Below, in pieces: positions 44,206 through 52,514 of a DNA stretch of 64,000 bases (position 1 is the first letter of the stretch; each line of letters starts with the position of its first letter). Source of the DNA: CAYUXU01 sp964489695 (GTDB taxonomy: Bacteria > Bacillota_I > Bacilli_A > Erysipelotrichales > Erysipelotrichaceae); contig CAZAZP010000001.1 in the NCBI GenBank assembly GCA_964489695.1, forward strand, positions 48,536 through 112,535, in the 5' to 3' direction. The notes below the pieces were generated by a model. It saw nothing but the letters and a program-made list of their open reading frames with translations, made no database searches and was not told the DNA's origin. Both the position numbers and the translations under genes were made by a program.

Positions 44206-44361
44206 AGTAGAGGTTGCGTTGTAAATGAGTACGATGTGGAGTCGACGGACTATGAAACATCGGAAAGGTAACCAACGCCGAATAAGTTTAACTGGTAAGT
44301 TAGACTTATGGTGATATAGGAAATACCTATATTACTCCTTCTTTGGAAGAGGCGCTATTTA
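44206..44361 (+). ncRNA. Lysine riboswitch (L box)
   Basis: The L-box core is readable: AGAGG..GCG (44209-44218), GAGTAC (44227-44232), GGAAAGG (44262-44268), AACGCCGAA (44274-44282), CTGG and the closing GGAAGAGGCGCTATTT (44345-44360). P1 forms between AAGTAG on the 5' side and CTATTT on the 3' side (one G-U pair). The five-helix size of about 155 nt fits. CTATTTACAC (44355-44364) also pairs perfectly with GTGTAAATAG (44380-44389) to form an antiterminator, so lysine should turn the operon off. Confidence 0.93.
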
Positions 44362-44375
44362 CACTTATCGCAATT

Positions 44376-44403
44376 AGCCGTGTAAATAGGACACGGCTTT
44401 TAT
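44376..44403 (+). terminator. Lysine-riboswitch-controlled terminator
   Basis: AGCCGTGT (44376-44383) pairs with ACACGGCT (44391-44398), followed by a T run. It overlaps the antiterminator arm GTGTAAATAG, giving the usual off-switch. Confidence 0.9.
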
Positions 44404-44422
44404 ATTGATGATAGGAGAAAGT

Positions 44423-45970
44423 ATGAAAAAAGTAATTTATTTTTGGCTAACTACGCTGTTTTTAAGCTGGACGGTTTTAACAAGTCACGCCACGCTAGAT
44501 GATTTCATCGTCGGGATGGAGTGTAATTATCCCCCTTTTAACTGGTCGACTTTAAATGCCAATAATGCAGTAGCGATTGATCAAAATACCTACTGTGCGG
44601 GGTATGATGTCGTGATTGCTCAGCGTGTCGCTACGGGTTTACAGCGCAATTTAGTGATTAAACCTTTGGCTTGGGAAGGCTTAGAGCCAGCTTTAAGTGC
44701 CAGTGAAATCCATGCAATTATTGCTGGGATGACCGATACGCCAGAGCGACGCAAAAATGCGGAATTCACACAACCATATTATGAATCAGAAATGGTAATG
44801 ATTGTAATGAAGGATGGCCCATATAGTACCGCCACCAGCTTAAGCGATTTTAGTGGTGCCCGGATTCGGGGTCAAGTAAATACGACTTATGATGAAATTA
44901 TTGATCAGATCCCAGCAGTAATCCACGCTGAACCCCTACAAAGCTACCCTTTTATGATTGTCAGCTTATTAGAAAATGAAGTAGATGGCTTAACTGCTGA
45001 GTTACCAGTCGCACTTGGAACGATTGAAGCCAATAAAAACCTCGCAATTGTTCGTTTTGATGCAGGGGCAGGATTTGATGGTGATACAACCGTCTCCATT
45101 GCAGTAAAAAAAGGAGAACATACCTTACGCAATGAAATTGATGCGATTATTGCACAAATTAGTAAAGAAGAACGTGATGAGCTAATGCTCCAAGCCACAT
45201 TAAATCAACCAGCTAATGAAACAACTACCACGACTTGGGGTTTAGTGACTAGTTATTGGCCCTTATTTTTAAGTGGGATCAAAAACACCTTATTAATTGC
45301 ATTAACCGCAACATTTTTTGGTTTATTGATTGGTTTAGTTGTCGGTGGTATCCGCGCAATTCAAGTGGAAGCAAAAGATCAATGGCTAAAAAAACTAAGT
45401 AAAAAATTCGCTTATCTAATTAGTACTATTTATATCGAGATTTTCCGGGGTACCCCAATGATTGTGCAATCAATGTTTATGTATTATGGCTTAAAACCAA
45501 TCTTAAATTGGACTCCCCTACTAGCTGGTATTATCATCGTTTCCATTAACACCGGAGCTTATATGGCTGAAATAATTCGAGCGGGAATCCAATCAGTTTC
45601 CGCTGGTCAAAGTGAAGCTGCCCGAGCACTTGGTATGAGTCCCAGCCAAGCTATGCGTTATATTATTTTACCGCAAGCTCTCCGCAATGTCTTTCCCGCA
45701 ATTGGTAATGAAGTTGTCGTAAATATTAAAGATACTTCGGTTTTAAATGTGATTGCGGTCAGTGAACTATATAGTCAATCAATTAAGGTCGCTGGCACTG
45801 AGTTTATGATTACTAAAACATTTTTGATTACGGCCCTAATATATTTAATTTTGACTTTAACCACGACCCAAATATTAAAAGCTATTGAATACCGGTTGTC
45901 CAAGACTCGCTCCAGCTATCCAGCCTCGCAAACTATTCCCGAACATCCAACTGTTGAAAGGAGATTATAA
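44423..45970 (+). CDS. Amino-acid ABC transporter, fused substrate-binding and permease protein (probably lysine)
   Basis: 515 aa. Signal peptide ([19 protein letters not shown]), then a class-3 solute-binding domain to about residue 265 ([44 protein letters not shown]). A HisM/GlnP-type permease follows with about five helices and the EAA loop ([16 protein letters not shown]). Such fused proteins form amino-acid importers with one ATPase. The ATG at 44423 follows TAGGAGA. Control by a lysine riboswitch points to lysine as substrate; sequence alone would not separate it from glutamine or arginine systems. Confidence 0.92.
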   Translation: MKKVIYFWLTTLFLSWTVLTSHATLDDFIVGMECNYPPFNWSTLNANNAVAIDQNTYCAGYDVVIAQRVATGLQRNLVIKPLAWEGLEPALSASEIHAIIAGMTDTPERRKNAEFTQPYYESEMVMIVMKDGPYSTATSLSDFSGARIRGQVNTTYDEIIDQIPAVIHAEPLQSYPFMIVSLLENEVDGLTAELPVALGTIEANKNLAIVRFDAGAGFDGDTTVSIAVKKGEHTLRNEIDAIIAQISKEERDELMLQATLNQPANETTTTTWGLVTSYWPLFLSGIKNTLLIALTATFFGLLIGLVVGGIRAIQVEAKDQWLKKLSKKFAYLISTIYIEIFRGTPMIVQSMFMYYGLKPILNWTPLLAGIIIVSINTGAYMAEIIRAGIQSVSAGQSEAARALGMSPSQAMRYIILPQALRNVFPAIGNEVVVNIKDTSVLNVIAVSELYSQSIKVAGTEFMITKTFLITALIYLILTLTTTQILKAIEYRLSKTRSSYPASQTIPEHPTVERRL

Positions 45971-45971
45971 T

Positions 45972-46709
45972 ATGGACAACTTAATAACCGTAAATCATTT
46001 AAAGAAATCATTTGGTCAACTTGCTGTGTTAAATGATATTGATTTTGTTTTAAAGAAACAAGAAGTAGTTTCAATTATTGGGAGTAGTGGTAGTGGTAAA
46101 AGCACTTTCTTACGTTGTTTGAATCTTTTAGAATTAGCTGATGGTGGCGAAATAATTGTTGCGGGTCAAAATATCTTACACGATAATTTAAATATTAACC
46201 ATTTTCGCAGTAAAATTGGCATGGTCTTTCAATCATTTAATTTATTTGAAAATATGACTGCTTTAGAAAATTGCTTAATTGGACCCATGAAAGTTTTAAA
46301 GCAAACTAAAGCACAAGCCACTGAAGCAGCCTTAGCTAATCTAAAACAAGTTGGCATGTTAGAATTTGCTGAAGCGGCGGTCACGTCTCTTTCTGGTGGT
46401 CAAAAACAACGAGTAGCGATTGCTCGGGCCTTAACGATGCAGCCTGAAGTCCTATTGTTTGATGAGCCAACGAGTGCATTAGATCCAGAATTGGTCGGTG
46501 AAGTGCTAGAAGTTATAAAAAAACTCGCTTTAGCCGGTTTAACGATGGTGATTGTGACCCACGAAATGGCCTTTGCGAAAGATGTTTCTGATCGTGTTAT
46601 CTTTATGAGTGATGGTATAATGTTAGAAGAAGGTAAGCCAGAGCAAATCTTCACGCAACCAGCGCACCAAAGAACGCGTGACTTCCTAGCTCGTTTTCTT
46701 AATCAATGA
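45972..46709 (+). CDS. Amino-acid ABC transporter ATP-binding protein
   Basis: Cytoplasmic ATPase of the transporter, 245 aa. Walker [10 protein letters not shown] (37-45), Q loop MVFQSFNLF, signature [15 protein letters not shown], Walker [13 protein letters not shown] and the switch His in VTHEMAFA. It is of the GlnQ/HisP polar-amino-acid group. The ATG at 45972 follows AAGGAGATT; the frame is open far upstream but those codons belong to the permease. One base separates it from the permease stop. Confidence 0.95.
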   Translation: MDNLITVNHLKKSFGQLAVLNDIDFVLKKQEVVSIIGSSGSGKSTFLRCLNLLELADGGEIIVAGQNILHDNLNINHFRSKIGMVFQSFNLFENMTALENCLIGPMKVLKQTKAQATEAALANLKQVGMLEFAEAAVTSLSGGQKQRVAIARALTMQPEVLLFDEPTSALDPELVGEVLEVIKKLALAGLTMVIVTHEMAFAKDVSDRVIFMSDGIMLEEGKPEQIFTQPAHQRTRDFLARFLNQ

Positions 46710-47545
46710 AACCAGAGAAACCCTTTAAAAGAATTTATTTAGAAATTACTAATCAATGTAATTTAACCTGTGAATTTTGTCTTAATACCAAACGACCGTT
46801 AGCCAACCTAACGCCGTTTGGTTTTGATTTGTTAGCAGCAGAACTAAAAAATTGGTCAGATTACCTGTATTTACATGTTAAAGGTGAACCATTAAGTCAC
46901 CCTAAATTGGAAACTATTTTAAATAGCTGTCTAAAACATCAACTACACGTGCAATTAGTAACAAATGGCACGCTAATAAAAAATTGGCCAAAAGAACTCT
47001 GGGCACACCCTGCTCTGCGTAAGATTAGTATCTCATTACATAGTATTGATCAACACCATAGCCCAATTCAAGAATACGCCAGTGATATTTTATCGTTAAT
47101 TGCCCAAGCCACGGGTTATGTGGAGTTACGGATTTGGAACCACTCACTAATTTATGAGTCAGTGCGATTAAAAGCTTTAATCACGCTATTGAGTTCAGCT
47201 TTGAAGATTGATTTTCCAGCTACTGACTTTAAAATTAATCCCAAATTGTTTGTGGCTTATGATCAAAAATTTGCTTGGCCCGGTTTAAATTTACCGCCGA
47301 TCAGTACCGTTGGGCGCTGTTTATCCCCTAAGTTAATGCTTACGATTTTAGTTGATGGAACAGTTGTGCCCTGCTGTTTAGATGGTGAAAAAGAAATACC
47401 CCTAGGTAATATCTTCCAACAACCGTTAGCGGAAATATTGAAAAATCCTCGTTATCAAGCCATGGTGGCGGGCTTTAATGCCCAACAGTTAGTTGAACCA
47501 TTATGCCAACGCTGTAATTATCGGGAACGGTTTCGCATCAAATAA
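46706..47545 (+). CDS. Radical SAM/SPASM domain protein, function unknown
   Basis: 279 aa. The radical SAM cluster motif C18-x3-C22-x2-C25 ([11 protein letters not shown]) is at the N-terminus, and GEPLSHP gives the SAM-binding segment. A C-terminal SPASM-like part has five cysteines (C205, C223, C224, C267, C270) in [14 protein letters not shown] and LCQRC, able to hold an extra Fe-S cluster. SPASM enzymes often modify peptides or proteins, but no precursor peptide is visible nearby. It overlaps the ATPase gene by ATGA and so falls under the lysine riboswitch. Lysine 2,3-aminomutase is a different, larger family. The substrate is unknown. Confidence 0.88.
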   Translation: MKPEKPFKRIYLEITNQCNLTCEFCLNTKRPLANLTPFGFDLLAAELKNWSDYLYLHVKGEPLSHPKLETILNSCLKHQLHVQLVTNGTLIKNWPKELWAHPALRKISISLHSIDQHHSPIQEYASDILSLIAQATGYVELRIWNHSLIYESVRLKALITLLSSALKIDFPATDFKINPKLFVAYDQKFAWPGLNLPPISTVGRCLSPKLMLTILVDGTVVPCCLDGEKEIPLGNIFQQPLAEILKNPRYQAMVAGFNAQQLVEPLCQRCNYRERFRIK

Positions 47546-47580
47546 AAACCCAGGAATGAATTAATCGTCCTGGGTTTCTT
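47546..47580. terminator. Bidirectional terminator between the radical SAM gene and rbfA
   Basis: AAACCCAGGA (47546-47555) pairs perfectly with TCCTGGGTTT (47568-47577). On the minus strand it is followed by a run of five T residues. It takes in the rbfA stop. Confidence 0.9.
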
Positions 47581-47911
47581 CAGCTTGAATTGTTTTTAAA
47601 AGCGCTTCTACCTGATTACCTCGCTCTAAGGAATCATCATAGACAAACAATAAATCGGGTATTTTATAAGTTGACATCCTTTTACTTAGCTCAGTCCGAA
47701 TAAAGCCTTTGCTTTTTTGTAATTCAGCTAATTTTTCTTCAATATTATCAGCTAAAAATGTTACATAGACTTTAGCCAAAGAGTAGTCACGATTAACCTT
47801 CACGTCGGTAACCGTTACTAAACCAATTTGATCATTTTTTAAGGAAAACTGGATAATGTCAGAAACATTTTTTAAAATAATACCAGCAATCCGTTCTCTT
47901 CTGATTTTCAT
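47561..47911 (-). CDS. rbfA: Ribosome-binding factor A
   Basis: 30S maturation factor with a KH-like fold. It shows RRERIAGIILKNVSDIIQ, VTDVKVNRDYSLAKVYVTF and an RTELSKRMSTYKIPDLLFVYDDSLERG end. 116 aa, normal. Last gene of the rimP-nusA-infB operon; AAGGAGG precedes the ATG. Confidence 0.96.
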   Translation of the reverse strand: MKIRRERIAGIILKNVSDIIQFSLKNDQIGLVTVTDVKVNRDYSLAKVYVTFLADNIEEKLAELQKSKGFIRTELSKRMSTYKIPDLLFVYDDSLERGNQVEALLKTIQAEETQDD

Positions 47912-47920
47912 CTTGCCTCC

Positions 47921-49750
47921 TTAAGCATTCTCTACAGCTTGTTCACCATATGATTCAATAATATCATTTTCTTTTATATCATTAAAGCGCTCAATGGTAA
48001 TACCACATTCATAACCACTAGCTACTTCTTTAGCGTCGTTTTGGAAACGTTTTAAGGAACCTAATTGGCCATCATAAATTTCAATCCCATCACGAATTAA
48101 GCGCACCCTACTATCACGGAGGATTTTACCATCAGTAACATAACAGCCCGCAATTGTTCCAATTTTCGAGGCTTTAAATGTTTGGCGCACTTCAGCTTGT
48201 CCATAAATAATTTCTTCGTAGACAGGAGCCAACATCCCCTTCATGGCAGCTTCCATTTCTTCTGTTAATTTATAGATTATCCGGTGTAAGCGAATTTCAA
48301 CGTTTTCTTCATCAGCTTTCTTGCGTACAATGGCGGAAGGACGAACATTAAAACCATACACCAATGCATTTGAAGCGCTGGCTAACATAATATCAGACTC
48401 ACTGATGGCTCCAGCAGTCGCCCGAATAACATTAACTTTAACATTCCCTACTTCAATTCGTTCTAAAGCTGCTTTAACAGCTTCAGCTGAGCCTTGGACA
48501 TCAGTCTTTAAAATAACGGGAATTTCTTGTACTTCACCTTGCGAAATCTGACGAGATAAGTCTTCTAAACTCAAGGCACTACTACTACGCCGTTCAGTAT
48601 CAACTTTAACTTGTAAACGACGTTCAGCCACTTGCCGTGCTTCTTTTTCTTCTTTGAACACTTTAAAGTTATCGCCAGCAATTGGGACATCATTTAAGCC
48701 AATGATTTCAACTGGTGTCGCGGGCAAAGCTTGTTTAATTTCTTTCCCATTATCGTCCGTCATTTTTCGAATCCGGCCAAAACAAGAACCAATGACTAAG
48801 GCATCACCTGTTTTTAAAGTTCCATTTTCAACTAAGACACTAGCGACTGGACCACGGCCCTTATCAAGCTTAGCTTCAATTACGGTACCAACCGCTAATC
48901 TTTTTGGATTAGCTTTAAGATCCATTACTTCCGCTAAGACTGAAATGGTTTCTAGTAAAGTTTCAATCCCAGCGCCAGTTTTAGCTGAAACTTCCACGAA
49001 AATAGTATCTCCGCCCCACTCTTCTGGTAGGACACCAGCATCAGCCATCGCATTTTTAATGCGTTCGATATTTTTATCTGGTTTATCAATTTTATTAATC
49101 GCAACAATCATGGGACAATTAGCCGCCCGGGCGTGATCAATTGCTTCTTTGGTTTGAGGCATGACGCCATCATCCGCAGCCACCACGATTACCACAATAT
49201 CAGTTACTTTCGAACCCCGGGCCCGCATCGCGGTAAAAGCTTCGTGTCCGGGGGTATCAAGAAAAGTTAGTTTTCGCCCTTTAATCGTGACTTGGTAAGC
49301 TCCAATGTGTTGGGTAATACCACCAGCTTCACTTTTAACGACAGCTGTTTTTCGGATAGTATCTAATAACGTTGTTTTACCATGATCAACATGGCCCATA
49401 ATGGTAATAATCGGTGGACGTTCTGTTAGATCCTTAGGATCATCAACGATTTCGTCAACCAAACTGTCAGCTTCTTCAAAGACTTTAAAATTAGCTGTGA
49501 CGCCATATTCTAAACAAATCAACTCGACGGTATCATTGTCTAGCACTGAATTAATAGTTACCATATTGCCTAATAGGAAGAGTGTTTTAATAATCTCACT
49601 GGCTTGGCGCTTTAACAATTCAGCTAAATGACCAACGGTGATGCCCTCAGTATAGGTTATCTCAGTTGGATACTCTATTTTTGGGCGTGGCGCATAATCA
49701 TTTCGACGTCTTCGGTTGGTAGTCTTATTTGGCTTTTTTCTTTTTGTCAT
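47921..49750 (-). CDS. infB: Translation initiation factor IF-2
   Basis: Initiator-tRNA-binding GTPase. A very short basic N-terminus (about 25 residues) precedes one IF2-N module ([19 protein letters not shown]), then the G domain at about 115 with [17 protein letters not shown] and NKIDK, followed by domains II-IV ([17 protein letters not shown]). At 609 aa it lacks the long N-terminal region of Bacillus IF-2 (over 700 aa), like Mollicutes forms. GAGGTAG precedes the ATG. Confidence 0.97.
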   Translation of the reverse strand: MTKRKKPNKTTNRRRRNDYAPRPKIEYPTEITYTEGITVGHLAELLKRQASEIIKTLFLLGNMVTINSVLDNDTVELICLEYGVTANFKVFEEADSLVDEIVDDPKDLTERPPIITIMGHVDHGKTTLLDTIRKTAVVKSEAGGITQHIGAYQVTIKGRKLTFLDTPGHEAFTAMRARGSKVTDIVVIVVAADDGVMPQTKEAIDHARAANCPMIVAINKIDKPDKNIERIKNAMADAGVLPEEWGGDTIFVEVSAKTGAGIETLLETISVLAEVMDLKANPKRLAVGTVIEAKLDKGRGPVASVLVENGTLKTGDALVIGSCFGRIRKMTDDNGKEIKQALPATPVEIIGLNDVPIAGDNFKVFKEEKEARQVAERRLQVKVDTERRSSSALSLEDLSRQISQGEVQEIPVILKTDVQGSAEAVKAALERIEVGNVKVNVIRATAGAISESDIMLASASNALVYGFNVRPSAIVRKKADEENVEIRLHRIIYKLTEEMEAAMKGMLAPVYEEIIYGQAEVRQTFKASKIGTIAGCYVTDGKILRDSRVRLIRDGIEIYDGQLGSLKRFQNDAKEVASGYECGITIERFNDIKENDIIESYGEQAVENA

Positions 49751-49753
49751 CTT

Positions 49754-50062
49754 CTACCTCATTTCTTCAATATTTTTTCGCATACTTTTAGCTAACCCAG
49801 CATCTTCGATCGCCAAGTATTTCAAATTGGTTTGACCAACGGCTTGACTTAAAGTTTGAGTATCAACTAAATCATAGACTGGAATTGCATAATACTTACA
49901 TTTATCTTGAATTCTTTTTTTGGTCTTCGTGGAGGCATCAGTCGCTAACAAGACCAGCTGGGCTGTTTGGTGGCTGATGCTTTGACTAGCTTTTTCACCA
50001 TAAGTTACTTTTCCAGCTAATCGGGCGATTCCCAAGGTGCCTAAAATCTGTTTAATCAACAA
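49754..50062 (-). CDS. ylxQ: L7Ae-family RNA-binding protein YlxQ
   Basis: A 102-aa L7Ae/L30e-fold protein (LGTLGIARLAGKVTYGEKA, LVLLATDAS, YAIPVYDLVD) of the YlxQ group between nusA/ylxR and infB. It starts at one of two TTG codons inside the end of ylxR, so translation is coupled. Family members bind kink-turn RNA; the target here is unknown. Confidence 0.88.
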   Translation of the reverse strand: MLIKQILGTLGIARLAGKVTYGEKASQSISHQTAQLVLLATDASTKTKKRIQDKCKYYAIPVYDLVDTQTLSQAVGQTNLKYLAIEDAGLAKSMRKNIEEMR

Positions 50063-50306
50063 GTTTAAGCAGCTCAGTATAGATTGTTTCGGGAATCGGT
50101 GACGCTAAGGCCCGAGCTAACGCATTAGTTTTCATCGCTAAAGCTACCGCCTCTTTACTAGGCTTTAAATACGCTCCTCGCCCGTTAGCTTTACCCGTTT
50201 CATCAATAATGATTTCACCAGCAGGCGTACGCACAATGCGAAGTAGCGTTTTCTTCGGTAAAATTTCCAAGGTTGCGACACATTTTCTTAGCGGTATTTT
50301 TCTCAT
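50052..50306 (-). CDS. ylxR: YlxR family nucleic-acid-binding protein
   Basis: An 84-aa DUF448 protein with RKIPLRKCVA at the N-terminus, LLRIVRTPAGEIIIDETGKANGRGAYL (family core, read in parts) and conserved basic residues. YlxR proteins sit after nusA in Bacilli and have been reported to bind RNA or act in transcription control. AGGTGA precedes the ATG, 18 nt after nusA. Confidence 0.92.
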   Translation of the reverse strand: MRKIPLRKCVATLEILPKKTLLRIVRTPAGEIIIDETGKANGRGAYLKPSKEAVALAMKTNALARALASPIPETIYTELLKLVD

Positions 50307-50323
50307 CTGGTCACCTACTTAAC

Positions 50324-51940
50324 CTAATCGTAGAAGTCTTCAAATTCATCAAAGTCAATATCTTCTTCAACCCAAGTACTAAGTTCATCCAATTCTTCTT
50401 GACGACGAATTTCTTCCAGTTCTTCTTCAGAATATTCAGGTTTAATTTCATATTCTTTTTCTTTACGGATTTCAGCATCGCGTTTACGGCGATCTTCTTC
50501 TTCCGCTTTCCGTCTTTTACTGCTAGCAGTTTCCGTGCTTTCGCTTGGTCGACTGGCATCAGCCAATTTTTCAAATTTTGAAACATATTGACCCCGGTCA
50601 ACTGATACCCGTGTTTTCTTGGTTTTAACTGGGGTTGGTTCTTTTTCAATCGCGGGTGCTTCCACTGGTTTTTTGACTGTTTCAGCTTCCGTTACTACCG
50701 CTGGTTTTTCTTTTACTGGTAGTTTGATTTCTTCCACTGGTTTTTCAACTTCAGTTTCAGGTTCACTAACTGGAGTAATAACTTCTTCAGTTAAGATCTC
50801 ACTAATATCTTCACCCACAATTTTCTTTAAGACTTCAGCTTCTAAAATCCGGTTTTGATATGCTTCTTGTAATTGGAGGTAATTAATTCCTAATTCAGTT
50901 AAAGCAGCTGGAGTTTTAATATCAATCTTTTTACCAGTTAATTTAACTGCTAACCGAGCATTCTTCCCTTTTTTACCAATGGCTAAGGATAATTGGTTAT
51001 CATCAACTACCACTAAAATACTTCGATTATTTTCAGCGGGAATTACCGCCATGACTTTGGCTGGAGCTAAGGCGTTTTTTACTAATTCAACGATATCGTC
51101 GCTCCATTCAAAAACATCAATTTTTTCGCCGCGAATTTCATCGATAATCTCATGGACCCGAGCACCACCTGGCCCAATACAAGCACCAAGGGCATCAATA
51201 TCAGGGTGTTTTGAGTAAACCGCAATTTTTGTTCGTTCGCCAGCGTCACGCGCAATCGCTTTGATTTCGACTAAACCTTGAAAGATTTCGGGAATTTCAC
51301 GTTCAAAGAGCCGCCGGACTAATTGTTCATCCGCCCGTGAAACTAAGATTTGCGCACCTTTAGTGTCACGGTTTACTTCTGAGATAATAACCTTAATCTT
51401 TTGGCCTTCATAATATCTTTCGTTGGGGATTTGACCAGATTTAGGTAATAATCCTAAGGTTTTACCTAAATTGACGATCATAAACTTTTCTTCAATTGTT
51501 TCAATCGAAACTGTAATTAAATCACCTAATTGGGTGATATATTCATCATAAATTCCTTGTTTTTCCGCTTCACGAATCTTTTGTTTTAAGACGTTTTTCG
51601 CTAATAAGGCTGCGGGACGACTCAAGTTATCAACTGACTCTTCAATTTCAAATAGTTCGCCTAGTTGTAAATTATTATTATTATTATTGCTTTGGGTAGC
51701 TGCTAGCTCCATTTCTTGTTCGGGATCTTCAACTTCCTCCACAATCCGATATTGGCGGAATAATGAAATTTCACCCGTTTTTTCATTGACCCGGGCTTCT
51801 ACTAAAGCATCCGGAACGCCTAATTGTTTTCGATAGGCTTTCTCCAAGGCATCAGTTAAAGCATCGATGATAATCGTTTTATCAATACTACGATCGCTTT
51901 CAATTGAGGCAATGGCGGTTAATAAATCCTTGTAATTCAT
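50324..51940 (-). CDS. nusA: Transcription factor NusA with a long charged C-terminal extension
   Basis: Pausing, termination and antitermination factor that binds RNA polymerase. An N-terminal domain (about 1-130) carries a run of six Asn encoded by an AAT repeat; S1 follows at about 137-205, and two KH domains at about 210-345 (IGPGGARVHEII and IGKKGKNARLAV). From about 370 to 538 there is a low-complexity tail: first Glu/Pro/Val-rich, then a basic stretch, then acidic, ending DFDEFEDFYD. Bacillus NusA stops near 370, whereas Mycoplasma NusA is also over 530 aa with a long tail. AGGAGAAAG precedes the ATG. Confidence 0.96.
   Translation of the reverse strand: MNYKDLLTAIASIESDRSIDKTIIIDALTDALEKAYRKQLGVPDALVEARVNEKTGEISLFRQYRIVEEVEDPEQEMELAATQSNNNNNNLQLGELFEIEESVDNLSRPAALLAKNVLKQKIREAEKQGIYDEYITQLGDLITVSIETIEEKFMIVNLGKTLGLLPKSGQIPNERYYEGQKIKVIISEVNRDTKGAQILVSRADEQLVRRLFEREIPEIFQGLVEIKAIARDAGERTKIAVYSKHPDIDALGACIGPGGARVHEIIDEIRGEKIDVFEWSDDIVELVKNALAPAKVMAVIPAENNRSILVVVDDNQLSLAIGKKGKNARLAVKLTGKKIDIKTPAALTELGINYLQLQEAYQNRILEAEVLKKIVGEDISEILTEEVITPVSEPETEVEKPVEEIKLPVKEKPAVVTEAETVKKPVEAPAIEKEPTPVKTKKTRVSVDRGQYVSKFEKLADASRPSESTETASSKRRKAEEEDRRKRDAEIRKEKEYEIKPEYSEEELEEIRRQEELDELSTWVEEDIDFDEFEDFYD
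51671..51688. repeat. (ATT)6 trinucleotide repeat inside nusA
   Basis: Six tandem ATT units on the plus strand, read as six AAT (Asn) codons in NusA. Length changes would stay in frame. Confidence 0.9.
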
Positions 51941-51950
51941 ACTTTCTCCT

Positions 51951-52409
51951 TTAAAACTTAATTGCTAATCTAATTTTTTTAATTTGGTGATAATAAAGCT
52001 CAACTTGGCTTACTTTAGTAGCTTCCTTAACTTCTAGTGTAATAAGATCGCCATTAATTGCTAATAAAGTCCCCTCCAAATGATAATTTTGGTTAATTGG
52101 ACTATTTAGTTTAAGCGCCACATAACTACCAACCGCTTGGCTTACTTCATTAAGGTCACGTAAAACACGTTCTGCTCCGGGTGAGCAAACTTCTAAGTAA
52201 TAGTCATGCGCAATAAAATCGGCTTTATCAAGTTCAGTAGAAATTAGCTCGGAGATATCAGCACAGGTATCTAAGTCCATGCTGCCATCCGGATACATAA
52301 TGGCGACTGACAGGATTTTTTGGCGCTGTTCTTGCCGCCAGACTAACTCATACAATTCAATTTGATGAGTGGCTAAAATTGGTTTTATCAAGCTTAAAAT
52401 ATTTTCCAT
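51951..52409 (-). CDS. rimP: Ribosome maturation factor RimP
   Basis: 30S assembly factor. It shows YELVWRQEQRQKILSVAIMY-like N-terminal half (read as ELVWRQEQ and LSVAIMYPDG), CADISELISTELD, YYLEVCSPGAERVL and the LIT(L/V)EV-type Sm fold end. 152 aa from the ATG at 52409, which has AGAGGG upstream; an in-frame TTG at 52433 is less likely. First gene of the operon down to rbfA. Confidence 0.94.
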   Translation of the reverse strand: MENILSLIKPILATHQIELYELVWRQEQRQKILSVAIMYPDGSMDLDTCADISELISTELDKADFIAHDYYLEVCSPGAERVLRDLNEVSQAVGSYVALKLNSPINQNYHLEGTLLAINGDLITLEVKEATKVSQVELYYHQIKKIRLAIKF

Positions 52410-52431
52410 ATACCCTCTTTTGACATAAAGC

Positions 52432-52454
52432 AAGGAGTGGCATCACCACTCCTT
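52432..52454 (-). promoter_or_regulatory. Leader hairpin upstream of rimP (attenuator or ald terminator)
   Basis: On the minus strand AAGGAGTGG-TGATG-CCACTCCTT, a perfect nine-pair stem, lies between the promoter at 52499-52471 and rimP. It could end ald transcripts, although the T run is poor (GCTTTATG), and it also lies within the rimP mRNA leader. Confidence 0.6.
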
Positions 52455-52470
52455 TGTTTCAAGCACCTAT

Positions 52471-52499
52471 ATTTTAGCTTATTCAGCTTTAAAAATCAA
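52471..52499 (-). promoter_or_regulatory. Promoter of the rimP-nusA-infB-rbfA operon
   Basis: On the minus strand TTGATT (52499-52494) and TAAAAT (52476-52471) with a 17-nt spacer. The predicted start is near 52464, giving a leader of about 55 nt. Confidence 0.75.
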
Positions 52500-52514
52500 G
52501 TAATGTTCTTAATT

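Noticed and set aside
48654..49136. A 160-codon open frame on the plus strand opposite infB
   Set aside because: Antisense to the strongly conserved GTPase domain of IF-2; the Ser/Pro/Thr-rich product looks like a shadow.
50273..50581. A Phe-rich open frame on the plus strand opposite ylxR and nusA
   Set aside because: The Phe runs are the complement of GAA codons in the NusA tail; no sign of a real membrane protein.
50311..50649. A 112-codon, very basic open frame on the minus strand inside the 3' part of nusA
   Set aside because: It is the shifted reading of the GAA/GAT-rich tail of nusA; Lys/Asn-rich composition is what that shift gives. No good ribosome binding site or family features.
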